From Riptortus pedestris (lineage: Eukaryota > Arthropoda > Insecta > Hemiptera > Alydidae), in contig CM032230.1 in NCBI GenBank assembly GCA_019009955.1, forward strand, positions 11,662,001 through 11,726,000: DNA of 64,000 bases. Reading direction: 5' to 3'. The notes below the pieces were generated by a model, which ran no database searches, was not told where the DNA came from, and saw only the letters and a list, made by a program, of their open reading frames with translations. Positions 40,213-51,034 of the stretch are shown piece by piece; position 1 is the first letter of the stretch; each line of letters starts with the position of its first letter. The translations under genes and the position numbers were made by a program.

Positions 40213-41698
40213 ATAACATTAACCGAATTTTATGAAACTTGGTATGTCTATTACTACTAGCTCAACTTAGACTTTAGGCTATATTAATATCCTCTGAGAC
40301 GAACAGGAGTGGGGGTTATAAGGGAAGCCAGAAATTAAAAATAGCGATATTTCGTTTCCTATTGGTTTTTTGGCAAATATGAACATAACAAAAGTTGTTT
40401 ATTTTGTTATTTAGAGTAACTTTTGTTATATACACTTTTTTCGTATACCGAATTATAAACGAGATATCCGCTAAAACCTATAGCGGAAGTGAACAATTTT
40501 ATTTGGGACAAAAGACCCAACCGAAATAAATAAAACCTGGTACATGTATTAGCACTAACGCTTTCAGTATAACAAGCCATTCCAACATTTCTAGGGACTG
40601 GCAGGAGTGGGGGTTGTAGGGAAGGCCTGAATTTAAAAATAGCGGTATTTCGTTTCGTATTGGTTTCTTGGCAAATATGAACATAACAAAAGTTGTTTAT
40701 TTTGTTATTTAGTGTAACTTTTGTTATATACACTTTTCTTTTATAACAAAGTATAAACGAGATATATGCTAAAACCTATAGCAGAAGTGAACAATTTTAT
40801 TTGGGACAAAAGACTCAACCGAAATAAATAAAACTCGGTATGTGTATTAACAATAACGCTTTCATTATAACAAGCCATACGAACAATTCTAGGGACGGGC
40901 AGGAGTGGGGGTTGTAAGGGAAGCCTGAATTTAAAAATAGCAGTATTTCGTTTTCTATTCGTTTTTCGGTAAATATGAACATAACAAAAGTTGTTTATTT
41001 TCTTATTTAGAGTAACTTTTGTGATATTCATTTTTGTCTTTTAACAAATTATAAACGAGATATACACTATAAACTAAAGCGGGAGTAAACTATTTCATTG
41101 GGCGCTAACGATTAAACCGAACTTTAAAAAGTCGGTATGTCAATTAGCATTAATTCTTCCGAGATTATAAGCTATATTAAAATTTTTAGGTTAGAACGGG
41201 AGTGGAGGTTATAAGGGAGGTCTGAATTTAAAATTCGCTATATTGCATTGTCTATTTGTTTTTCGACAAACATGCACATAACAAAAGTTGTTTACTTTGT
41301 TATTTAGATTAACTTTTGTTTTATACATTTCTCCAGGAGCAATGTGTGGAGCAAGTAATTTGCGTAGAAATATTGATATGCTCAACAATTCATTCCAATT
41401 TGAACTATGAGGTACCTCACCTGGAAAAAGTAATTGAAATCTATGTTAATATTTTGTCCTTAATAACTGAAATCTATGCATAATGCACAGAAGACAGGAA
41501 ATATGACAATTTGGAGGACAGTGACGACTTACATAAAAAATTAATTTTATTAATAATAAACGCCAACAACGGGTATTAACCCTAAACACTGGGACGGGTA
41601 AATGTCAAAATATTGTGCAAAGTAAAGCCTTGTCAAAAAAATACCATCACCATTCAGCCTCAAATCAATTCCCGGGTGAAGCCGGGTATCTGAGCTAG
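40213..41698 (+). mobile_element. Helitron, 5'-truncated, about four internal units
   Basis: It begins within the family (accgaattttatgaaacttg) and ends CCCGGGTGAAGCCGGG then TATCTGAGCTAG and T. The internal roughly 280-290-bp units start near 40440, 40740 and 41040, each with tataaacgagatat(a/c). This copy is cleaner than the 22-34 kb copies. Confidence 0.78.
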
Positions 41699-41707
41699 TT
41701 GGCAATA

Positions 41708-41885
41708 AATTCCTGGATGATATAGTGTGACAATACTAGATAGATTCCTGGATTTTACCGAGTGATAATAAGTGTTAGTATCCTGGGTGCTACAGTGTGA
41801 CAATAGGCTATAGATCCCTGGATGCTACATTGTGCGAGTAAGAGCCAGTAGGTGATAAATCCCTAGGAGTCCTAGATACTGCAGT
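41708..41885 (+). repeat. 35-bp minisatellite, four to five diverged units
   Basis: Units begin attcctggatgatatagtgt, attcctggattttaccgagt, tatcctgggtgctacagtgt and atccctggatgctacattgt at 35-bp spacing. A weaker fifth unit is at about 41855. It starts 10 bases after the Helitron terminus. Confidence 0.8.
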
Positions 41886-42536
41886 GTTCCTAGAATATAT
41901 ACGCACTAGATAAAGATAAATGGATAGAAGGATAAATGGTAGATTCATATATAAATTAAAGCTTGTTCAGTGAGAGATGCGACGGTATTAAATTTCAAAA
42001 ATATGTCATTACAGACTACTCACACAGAAAGTAAATGAGATGCATGGCTCCTTAATAACAAAGTAATTTTAGTAATCCTTAATAAGTAAGTAATTATTCA
42101 AGGACCACTCTGTGTTATTCATACCGCTAGAAATAAATAAATATGAAATATAATTTCGAATAGAATAATGAAATTGTAATATACAGTACTGTCAGATTTA
42201 TCAAATGTTTCTCAAATGAGCTTCTTTTGTATTTCAAACAATGGATCATAGAAACCCGAGGACAAATAGCTCATAAAAATGTGGAGACACTGCATGAATA
42301 TAGGAACTGATTTATACTTTTACGATTTAGTAAGTCGTTACAAGCCTTGTTCACTGCTATTTGTACAAATAGCTTATTTTTATTAGCTTAGATACTTTCT
42401 ACTTTTTAACCAAAAACACTTTTATAACCTCCTTTATTCTCATACATTCCTTAATCATGCAATAATACATATTCTACAAAATATATGATACAACAATCGC
42501 CATAATAATCTGCTGAAAATGTCGAGAGTCAGTAAA
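41886..42536. other. AT-rich intergenic sequence, nothing recognised
   Basis: No open frame, RNA gene or repeat could be supported. Confidence 0.5.
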
Positions 42537-43150
42537 TATAAAGTTCGTCTCCGTAACCTAAGCAGAATTCTCACGTGCTGAAATGACACACGAGTAATGT
42601 CATCTCACCATATATTCTCTATTTCTGTCAAACATTTGATGAGTAGTAATGGAGGTTTTATTTAGGCTGAAAACAAGAAAGTACGAATAACTCGCTTAAT
42701 ATTTAAGTTACGAAAATGTTATGCAATAGCAATTGTAGACCATCAATAATTTAACAAAATTCGTTGTGTACAATTTTTCCATCCGACTGATAACAGAGAT
42801 GTTTGGGAATTTCGACCCCCCTCCCTATTCTGGCCCGATTTCAGCCATTATTATTGTTAAATGTGTCATGTAAATTAAATAACGAAATAACTTGAAACAA
42901 TTTATTTGTTACACAAACAAACACTATAAATACGGTACATTAAATAATGCAACTGTTTCTAAAAAAAAAACTTCACTGCCACCAATAAATTCCAGAGTCC
43001 TTCAACAGAATGAAACGGTTAAATATGTAGTATAGATCAAATAAACATTTTCGAGGCAAGAAATCATAATTCATGACGTCATCACTCAATTTATTTGCTA
43101 ATATCTCATTTAGTAATCTCCTCTTGAAAACAATATTAAGTATTTAAGCT
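42537..43150 (+). repeat. Helentron-like fragment with piggyBac empty site
   Basis: It starts aaagttcgtctccgtaaccta followed by agcagaattctcacgtgctg, a diverged head. 42671-42720 is the uninterrupted counterpart of the sequence flanking the piggyBac-like MITE at 1251-2148. Internal blocks end near 43155, where a LINE starts. Confidence 0.6.
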
Positions 43151-43154
43151 TGGA

Positions 43155-44715
43155 ATACTTCAGGCTGACAAAGCTGTGATGAGTCCCAAAAACCAAGCTG
43201 AAGTGTTGGCGGCTCATATAGCTGCAACAGATCAGACTCGGTTGCGTAACACCGTCGAGGCGCCCCGGGAGGAGGATGAAGGAAACTTCATGTTCTCCTC
43301 ACCGAGGCAGCTTGCTGCTATCCTGCGCCGCACCAAAGGGGGTAAATCCCCTGGTATGGACAGGGTGCAGTACGTGCTGCTGCGTCAGCTCCCACGCCGT
43401 TCTCTCTCCTCCGCCTCCGACATTTCCCCACCATGTGGAAGCACACCATTATCGTGCCTCTCTGCAAACCCAATAAGTCCGGTACCGCTCCTGACCACTA
43501 CCGCTCCATCAGCCTCCTCCCTCATATCTCCAAGATAACTGGAACGAATCATCCTCCAGTATTTTGTGGATTTCAGTGAGAAGGCCTCCCTTATACCCAA
43601 CGAGCAGTCTGGTTTCCGTCCCCAGCATTGTTCCCATCACACCCTCGCCCGAATCCACACCAATACTTCCTCCAACCTCCGCAGAAACGTCGTCACGGCC
43701 ATGATTCCTATTGACTGCACTCAGGCTTTTGATTCCGTTGACCACGCCCAACTCCTCAACACTCTCAGTAAGCATGGCTGTCCCAGCCAACTCCTTGCCA
43801 TGCTACGATCTTTCCTACACGGCCGAACCTTCCAAGTAAGGGTCGGCGAATCCATGTCCTCCTCCTACCCTCTCCGAGTGCGAGGGCCTCAGAGCTCTCC
43901 CTCCCTTTTCACGGCTTACACCGCCCAGGTGGTCAGTCAACGGTTTCACGACACTGAGGTAGTAGCATATGCAGATGACGTGGCGTTCGTTAGCACTTCC
44001 TTAAATCCTACCCTCTCCCTCCGCTTGGCAGAATTAGCCTGCCAAACGATATCCAACGAATTCAAGAAGATCAACATCCACGTGAATCCCAGGAAGACAG
44101 ATGCCCTAGTTTTCTCGTACGAAAATCAAAACGCCTCATCCCTGAATCCTTCCAACTCACCGATACCACCCTTCCAATATCCCGCTCCATCTGCTATTTA
44201 GAAGTCCACCTAGATAGACACCTTACCTTCTCCACCCATATCACTCACACCATCAAATCAGTCAAATATAGATTCCAGTCCCTAAACTACCTATCCTCAC
44301 CTCTCCTGTACTCAGCCTCCGCCTAAAACTCCTGAACCTCCTCAACCTGCTCACCTATACGGATCTCCTGACCTCCGCTACCTCACTAAAACCTCCCTCT
44401 CCAACCTTCAATCCTTTCAGAACGGACTCGTCCGTAAAATTGTCCGGCATACCTCCCTCCAAAAAGCTCCCAACCGGATAATTCACCCCACCCTCGACCT
44501 TGAACCTATCTCCCAGACCATTTCCCGCCGCCATATCAAATTCTATGACTCCCTGCAATATATGGACAACCCCCTCTACTCTTCCCTCCAACCCCTTCTC
44601 CAGCCGGTATGTTGGTGGAAGGCGATCGCCAATGACGAACCACTAGTCGCCGTTACCGGCTGCTCGGGCATGGGAGCACTAACTACAAAACTTCACAGCC
44701 AGCAATCTTAATAAT
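43155..44715 (+). mobile_element. Degenerate LINE (Jockey/CR1-like) reverse transcriptase
   Basis: Across several frames the RT landmarks appear in order: KGGKSPGMDRVQYVLLRQLP, a frameshifted fingers region, IPNEQSGFRPQHCSHHTLAR, IDCTQAFDSVDHAQLLNTL, the variant RGPQSSPSLFTAYTA and the catalytic VVAYADDVAFVS (about 43950-43990). The C-terminal part to about 44715 is heavily frameshifted. GC content is well above the surroundings. The clade is not settled; inactive. Confidence 0.82.
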
Positions 44716-44990
44716 TGCCGATTAGTTTAGGTTAGGCTAGTTAGATTTCATATTTTTTTTTATTATTAAGATAGGTTTAGTTAGTTTAGTTCAGATCTTA
44801 ATTCTATATTCGGCGTCTCTCTCCTTTCCTTCCTTCGCTCACAGCGTAACATTTATATAACAACATTTATTATAAGAGATACCTATTATTAAGGCTTGTT
44901 TTATACAGTTTTTGATCTGTTTAATAACGGTGATATGCATTTCGAACTATTGAATTTGCCCAAACACCGGTACAGTGTTCCTAACATACA
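44716..44990. other. LINE 3' flank and unassigned sequence
   Basis: It contains gtttaggttaggctagttag and similar iterations, possibly LINE 3' UTR. Nothing else is recognisable. Confidence 0.4.
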
Positions 44991-44994
44991 TGAT

Positions 44995-45856
44995 ATGTCC
45001 ACGAATCTTTACGGTTCGAGCAAATTCATGCTGAAATCATAGGTCCCTTGCCTCCGTCCGATGGTAAACGATATTGTCTTACCATCACTAACCATTGCTC
45101 GCGATGGCTCCAAGCGGAACCCATTGAGGACATATCGGCACTCTACAGAGTTTGGATTAGTCGCTTTGGAGTCCCAGCAAGAATCAAAACAGACCATGGT
45201 AGACAATTCGAGAGCGACTTTTTCCATCGCCTAATGGCCATCCTCGGTTCTAGACGCAACCGTACAACGCCATATCACCCTCAGTCCAACTGTTGTATTG
45301 AAAGATAGCACAGGACCCTCAAATGTGTTCTCACCGCGAAGCTCACTAGTTCATCCACCTGGACGCATGTTTTGCCAAACGGAACTGCTTGGTCTACGTT
45401 CAGCTATCAGAGATGATAACTTAACCAGTGCAGCTGAACTTACTTATAGCCAACCCTTGAGGCTGCCAGGAGAACTGTTAGAGGACGCCTCACGACCAGA
45501 AGAACCGGATGAGTTCTTGAACAGACTACGAAGCCACTTTAGAGAACTTCGGCCAGCACCTCACAGGACAAGTTCCAGCCAGCCTTTTGTACCAAAGGAC
45601 CTGAAGACCTGTACTCATGTATTCCTCAGAGAAGACTCTGTGAGAAAGCCTCTCACACCACCTTATTCTGGACCCCACTTGGTTCTCAAGAGAGGTGATA
45701 AAACGATAGACCAACAACTGCTTTCTGGACCAAAGACTGTATCTCTGTAGTGCAGAAGCACCAGCATTACAGCAACCTAAGATCATCAGCACCCGACAGG
45801 GACGCATCATTCGCCTTCCAGTGCGTTTCTCCGAGCAAGTCGTTGGGCGGGAGTGA
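44995..45856 (+). pseudogene. Gypsy integrase remnant
   Basis: Broken frames contain EIIGPLPPSDGKRYCLTITN, IKTDHGRQFESDFF, TPYHPQSNCCIER, then LGLRSAIRDDNLTSAAELTY and KPLTPPYSGPHLVLKR, ending RIIRLPVRFSEQVVGRE. It resembles the element at 36462-40001 but is clearly a different copy, with several frameshifts. Part of the catalytic core between the first two Asp is shortened. Confidence 0.85.
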
Positions 45857-46107
45857 TGTAACATTTATATAAATCTATGTCTAGCTGTCACCTGGGCCCC
45901 CCTGCTTTAATATTTAATAGTGAGTCGGGAACGAGTGCGGCAACACTGCGGGCATAACCTATTCATGGAGGTAACAAGAGGGACAAAGGAACAGTCAGAG
46001 CCTCGTGTGAAAGTGCCCCAGAAACATTATAATTGCTGATACATTTATTAAATTGTTTTATTCACCTCTCTCTTATTATTATACATATTACCCACACTAA
46101 AACTACA
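45857..46107 (+). repeat. Gypsy remnant 3' LTR
   Basis: A purine-rich tract (gggcgggagtga) is followed by TGTAACATTTATATAAATCT, the expected TG start. The right boundary near 46107 (aaactaca) is approximate and abuts a Helentron-like tail. No matching 5' LTR was found. Confidence 0.55.
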
Positions 46108-46940
46108 ACCTCAATCAATCGCTAATTTACTTTAAGGGAAATCTACTAAAACTTCGCATGATAGAGGATTTAACGCTATAAATAAAAGTTTATTTTATAA
46201 ACTGGGTCCATAACGAATTTCTTATTGCATCTACCACTGAGAAAATCGTTCAGTAAAAATGTAACAACTACAATTTTAGCAGATTTCTTTTAAGGGACAT
46301 CAGCAATATTTGATATGATGATATTTCGATAAAATGTCTGGAGACAACTTCAAACGGAATAAAGGTGGAATGATTAAGCATTTTATAATTTCAAATGATC
46401 ACAAGAATCCAATTAATTGTAATAATTAGACCTAGACCGTGTTTTGCGTTAGCAGTTGACTTTCAGGACGTCTCAGGCAAATGTAGGAAAGCTGGATACG
46501 CGGTGAGTCTCTGAGAAAGCCGGCGAGTAATGAAGCTACCGTGGTAAGGAACCACCACTAAAAAGTTGAGGGCTGAAATGTTGGTAGCGACGGGGGCTCC
46601 AATTTTACTATGAGTTTCGCTACAATATGAGTCATAGACTATTGATTACACGTTCTTAGCCTAAGAAAAAAGAGTCGGTAAAATGTACCTACGACACCTA
46701 ACGACTTAGCCATATAAAAGATGAATTTAAAAACAGGAGACAAAAACAACTGACTTGGCCCACAGGATAACACAACAGACCGACATTACAGACTACGGTA
46801 GATTATATATGACAGCGTTGACCACTCAGTTCGAGAATAATGCTACCTCTGTACTTTCCCTTATTTGAAGATCTGATCCTGGTTGTGGCCGAACCCCAAT
46901 CCATCCCTGAAGTCAGGGACGAAACATTGGTTTATTGCAA
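46108..46940. other. Helentron-like tails and unassigned sequence
   Basis: Two tail scraps are present (46108-46150, ttactttaagggaaatctac; 46277-46315, agcagatttcttttaaggga). 46330-46940 has no recognisable gene. Confidence 0.4.
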
Positions 46941-46949
46941 ATGTCCGCA

Positions 46950-48300
46950 AGTTGATATTCAGCACCGATGTGTTGAACAGGAAACATCGTTTTCTTGATG
47001 CTGTCTCGAATGAAGAGATATTTCCGATGAATATCCTTATGTCATGTTAGATCCTTTGAGGACCAATCTTGCATGGTACTTGTCAACAGTTTCATCAGGA
47101 TAAAGCTTAATACGATAGACCCTCTTACAATTGATGACCTCCCTTCCCGGAGGATTGATTTAATTTCGGTGTCCATGGCGGATCTCCATTCATGTCTGTT
47201 CTCACATTGAATTGCTTCATTGGAGTTCACTGGCTCCTCTTCCGTGAGAAATACCTCCACAAAATGGGATGTAACGTATCCACCTAGGTAACCTGGACGG
47301 TTCATTATTCTAGATGACAGTTTAGGCCCCTCGAGTTGTCCATCAGGCTCAGTTTTCAACTGAGAGTCTTCACTGGCCGAGTTTGGGTACTTGGACAACC
47401 TCCTCCCTTTTGATCACACCTGTTAATGTAAATAAAATGTTTAAATGTTAAAATGTTTCGTTGCTACCAGTGCAACAAACAACGTGGTGTCCATTATCTA
47501 CTTATTAATTTGTTACCTTCTATTAATATAAAGGAAAGGTAATTTAAACAATAAACTCATACCCTTCTCTATTGATCGGGGCAGTTGTGTTACCCATTTG
47601 TGGGATAACACAACATCACGTGAAACGACAACATCTTGATTCTATGGAATATAAATCCGATATCGCTCATCCCCATCGTATCCTACGAGGCAGCCAGCCA
47701 ATGCCATTGGGTCCATTTTAAGCATTATGAGCTAATGATCCCCATGTTGGATCCTTGGTTCCTGGCCAAACCACAGTTCATGAGAGGTGACTTTCCAGCT
47801 CTATTGAAAATGTAGCCTTTGGAAACAGCAATCTCGGCCCTGATTGCTGCAGGGGAAATTATCTGCGAATTTGAATACTTGAAATTGCGGGTCATTTCCA
47901 CGATTGACCGGAATTTGCGTTCTACGGCTCCGTTCTACTGTGGTCTATAAGGGATCAAGACGCTGATTAACACCAAATTCCGCACAAATGTACGCACCTT
48001 GATTTTGTCAAATTCCCCTCCATTGTTACCGACAAACTCCTTGACTTTGTGGCCAAGAGTTCGCAAGTACTTCGCGTAAAGCTTTTTTGACAGCAGATTT
48101 CTCACGAGCAACGGAAGAGTAACGGTACTTGGAGTAATGACGCTTGATGACGATAAGTAGCAACGACCACTAAATGATGAATCAAATGTGCCGCAAATAT
48201 CACCAGGAGCAGAGGGTTGTACTCGGGTTCCTAATGGTAGACGATGTGTCTTCCCGAGCAAAGGTCATTGTCAACGGGTACCTTAATTCGTAACGTTTCT
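46950..48300 (-). pseudogene. Ty1/Copia remnant: integrase and reverse transcriptase
   Basis: Minus-strand frames carry the integrase (GKTHRLPLGTRVQPSAPGDI; VKEFVGNNGGEFDKIKVRTF; then NGAVERKFRSIVEMTRNF after a stop at 47940) and further down the RT start (NEAIQCENRHEWRSAMDTEI; YRIKLYPDETVDKYHARLVL). Integrase before RT identifies the Copia order. Several stops and frameshifts; no LTRs located. Confidence 0.78.
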
Positions 48301-48329
48301 CCAAGTGACCCCAGTACTGGTGGTATAGC

Positions 48330-48711
48330 TGAAGTGTTTGGTTGCCTTCAGTTACTCTTTGCATAAACTTTGCCGGCTGAACACTGTAGAACGAGGCGTG
48401 GTTGACTTTTCCACAAGTGTCCCGGATACCTTTATAAATAGTCTGAGCATTAATACTGAGTTTACACTCAGTTTCAGTAGATTCAACCCTTATAGCTATC
48501 GCTCGTTAACAATAATCCATTATAACCTGAAACGTATTATTTTAAGCTTAAATACCAAGTATTGTTCTCAGAGGACCTTTATTACGTGAGATACATGCAA
48601 ATACGTTGTACGATGACCAATATTTATGCATTTCAAATTAAACCGAAATTCAGAATTGTTAATGACCGATATCGGGCTCGGAAAAGAGCGGATAGATTTT
48701 TTTTATGCAGA
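48330..48711. repeat. Helentron-like internal fragments
   Basis: Contains blocks such as agcttaaataccaagtattg and atatcgggctcgg. No gene. Confidence 0.4.
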
Positions 48712-49400
48712 TTTCCCTTAAGGAAAATCAGCTATTGAGGTAAATTAAAAAATTCGAAATATCTCCGTTACTATAAGTCGGATTGAAAAGGTTTATAGAA
48801 TAAATCTTATTGCAAATTTGTTTTACTATAAATATTGTTATATACATTGATTCTATATCTTTAATATTATCCCAGATATTTGCATTTTTGAGTTTTCAGC
48901 CTTCAGTATACCTCCCCACTTCTACTCATAAACAATACTATGTTATATAATAAACCACTTTATTCGAAGCTTAAATACCAAATATTGTTTTCCAGAGACC
49001 TTTATTGTACGAGATAGATGCAAATACTTTCTTGTGACCCCCCCCCCCGTCTTAAATTCTTTGACTACTAAAATTTGATTGATTGAGATAAAATATATTC
49101 TAATTCATTATAAATTACAATACTAGGAACAGTACATAGTTTTCAATAAAATAAATATGTTATATTCTGATATGTTTCAGTTATTGTTTTTCTTTACGGT
49201 GAGCCGTTAGCAGACCTGTTTGTTTACATTTGAGATGCTTTCCCCCCGGCAGGGGAAAGATTTCTTATTACTGTTTGTATTAATTCACTTCATATTCACG
49301 GTGGTGTTGTGTTAGCAGTATGCAGGGTTATCTATTATTAATCTTCACGAGGGAAACCTGCCTAGTTTACGCAGCCCCCGTGTGACGGACGTTTTTTTTT
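48712..49400 (-). repeat. Helentron-like element, (TA)n core deleted
   Basis: It opens gcagatttcccttaaggaaa with atcagctattgaggt and closes acgcagcccccgtgtgacgg. The microsatellite and adjacent block are missing. Confidence 0.65.
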
Positions 49401-49640
49401 TAAATTCGTCTATTATGAATTAATATTATAATCTGTGAAAATTTGAGTTTTTATAACTATTGTTTTATACACGTTTTCTCTGACTGGAGTAACGATTTAG
49501 TGATTTTTATGTTTTTGTTTTCAGCCTTATGAATCATATTTGTGTGGTGGGCCGAACGGAGACAAGTTTTAACTTAAAGAGACTACGAAACTCATAGGAT
49601 TTCTTAATGAGAACAGGTTTGTATCTCTTTGTACGCTTAG
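49401..49640. other. Unassigned sequence
   Basis: No exon could be supported here, although the missing 5' exon(s) of the FHA-primase gene must lie somewhere upstream of 50885. Confidence 0.3.
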
Positions 49641-50690
49641 GACGAATAATTTTCCCGCCGTTTTATATTGTCAAAATGTTTCCTTGTTTTTAATATTGTT
49701 TTTGAGTACTTGCATGTGTAATTTAATGGCACAAGCAGTTTTTATATTCAGTAATTCTCTGTCAGACCAGGAGGCAAGTTGATTTTTGTATTCATTGTCC
49801 CAAGAATTGCTTTAATCTTAGTATTGTTGAATTATTTTATTTAATGTTTTGAGGTATTCACTTCTGTAGTTAATGAATGTGTCAAATTTTATTGTTATAG
49901 CACTTACATTACTAAAACCTGCATGTCTATTGTTCACAAATATAACTGCAAAGTTAAAATGAATCCTCAGTTGTCTTCTTGCTTCTGTGAAAAGAAATTT
50001 ATCTATCAAGTGTGACTAATGGTGACTTTATTTGAAAAGTACAATTTTTGGCTTAACAATCTATTAAATTATTCACATTTCCACCGTTAGTTACTATTTC
50101 TAATCTTACATCTTAATGTCAAAATAATTGTTTTTTTTTAAAATTGGTTTGTTTTGGTGTGCCACATTTTAGCGGTTCACGCTTTGCTTCCCTTTTTTTT
50201 TCTTTTTTAAAGTAAAGTAGTTGGTAACACCCTTATCATAAAACGTATGATAAAGTATCCACAGTCATAGCATAAATAAAAACATTGTTATCTTTTCACC
50301 AGTGGAATAATAGGAGCAGAAAGCCTATTATTTTAACATGCAGTTTAATGTTTTAGTGTGCAGTTAAATTTTATTGAAAATATGTGTCCTTTGGAGATGT
50401 TTAATTAATGTGAACATTTATGGGTTGTTGTTTTGTAATTCTTAGAGGCTGGTAGGTAAGTTCTTATCCGTTATTAGTCTGCAGTCTGTAAGAAATTGTT
50501 TGATAGGTAATTTTTGTATTACACAGGGAACATAATAGTAGTTCAGTCAATCGTCGGTCGTGAATGGCCATGTCTTAAACGAGCAAGAACTACTTCTCTT
50601 CTAATATGCTGATTACTTGACAGCCATTCACAAATAGCGTCTTTTATTTCATTTAGTTTTGTATGTGTCAACCCAATCCTTTTTCCATTT
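49641..50690 (-). pseudogene. LINE remnant, RNase H C-terminal region
   Basis: The minus strand near 50640-50560 reads WLSSNQHIRREVVLARLRHG, matching the RREEVVLARLRIGH-type motif that follows RNase H in I/R1-like LINEs. The rest is heavily decayed. Confidence 0.55.
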
Positions 50691-50884
50691 TATGTTGAAC
50701 TGTTTTTGAAAAGTTTAATGGCATCATGATAATCAAAGTAATTAAACAAGTGACCATTATTATGACTGTAAATTAATTTTTCATGAAATTGATTTAAAAA
50801 GTCTATTTATTATTATTGTTTTCATGTACATATATTTTTTTAAAAATAATTAGTTATATTTTATATTTACTTGTTTTCTTATAG

Positions 50885-51034
50885 CATAGGATATTGTCAT
50901 TCGAAGGGAACACATTTCATAGACTTGGTAGATGCCACAGTGATGAGTCTGCTTCACATTGGAATGGATTATTTCCTCCTGATGTTCGCTTTGTGTCATA
51001 TCACCATGCCTATATTTCCTACGATTTGGGCCAG
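50885..51034 (+). CDS. FHA-primase exon A: FHA N-terminal half
   Basis: Acceptor ttttcttatag; donor gtaata. 150 nt, phase 0 at both ends. It encodes [20 protein letters not shown] followed by a loop, then [19 protein letters not shown] and S-Y-H-H are the first two FHA core motifs. It enters with an incomplete domain start, so at least one earlier coding exon exists. Confidence 0.8.

Noticed and set aside
49520..49575. Candidate first exon of the FHA-primase gene (ATG followed by a short open stretch)
   Set aside because: The only possible donor is weak and its phase does not fit exon A.
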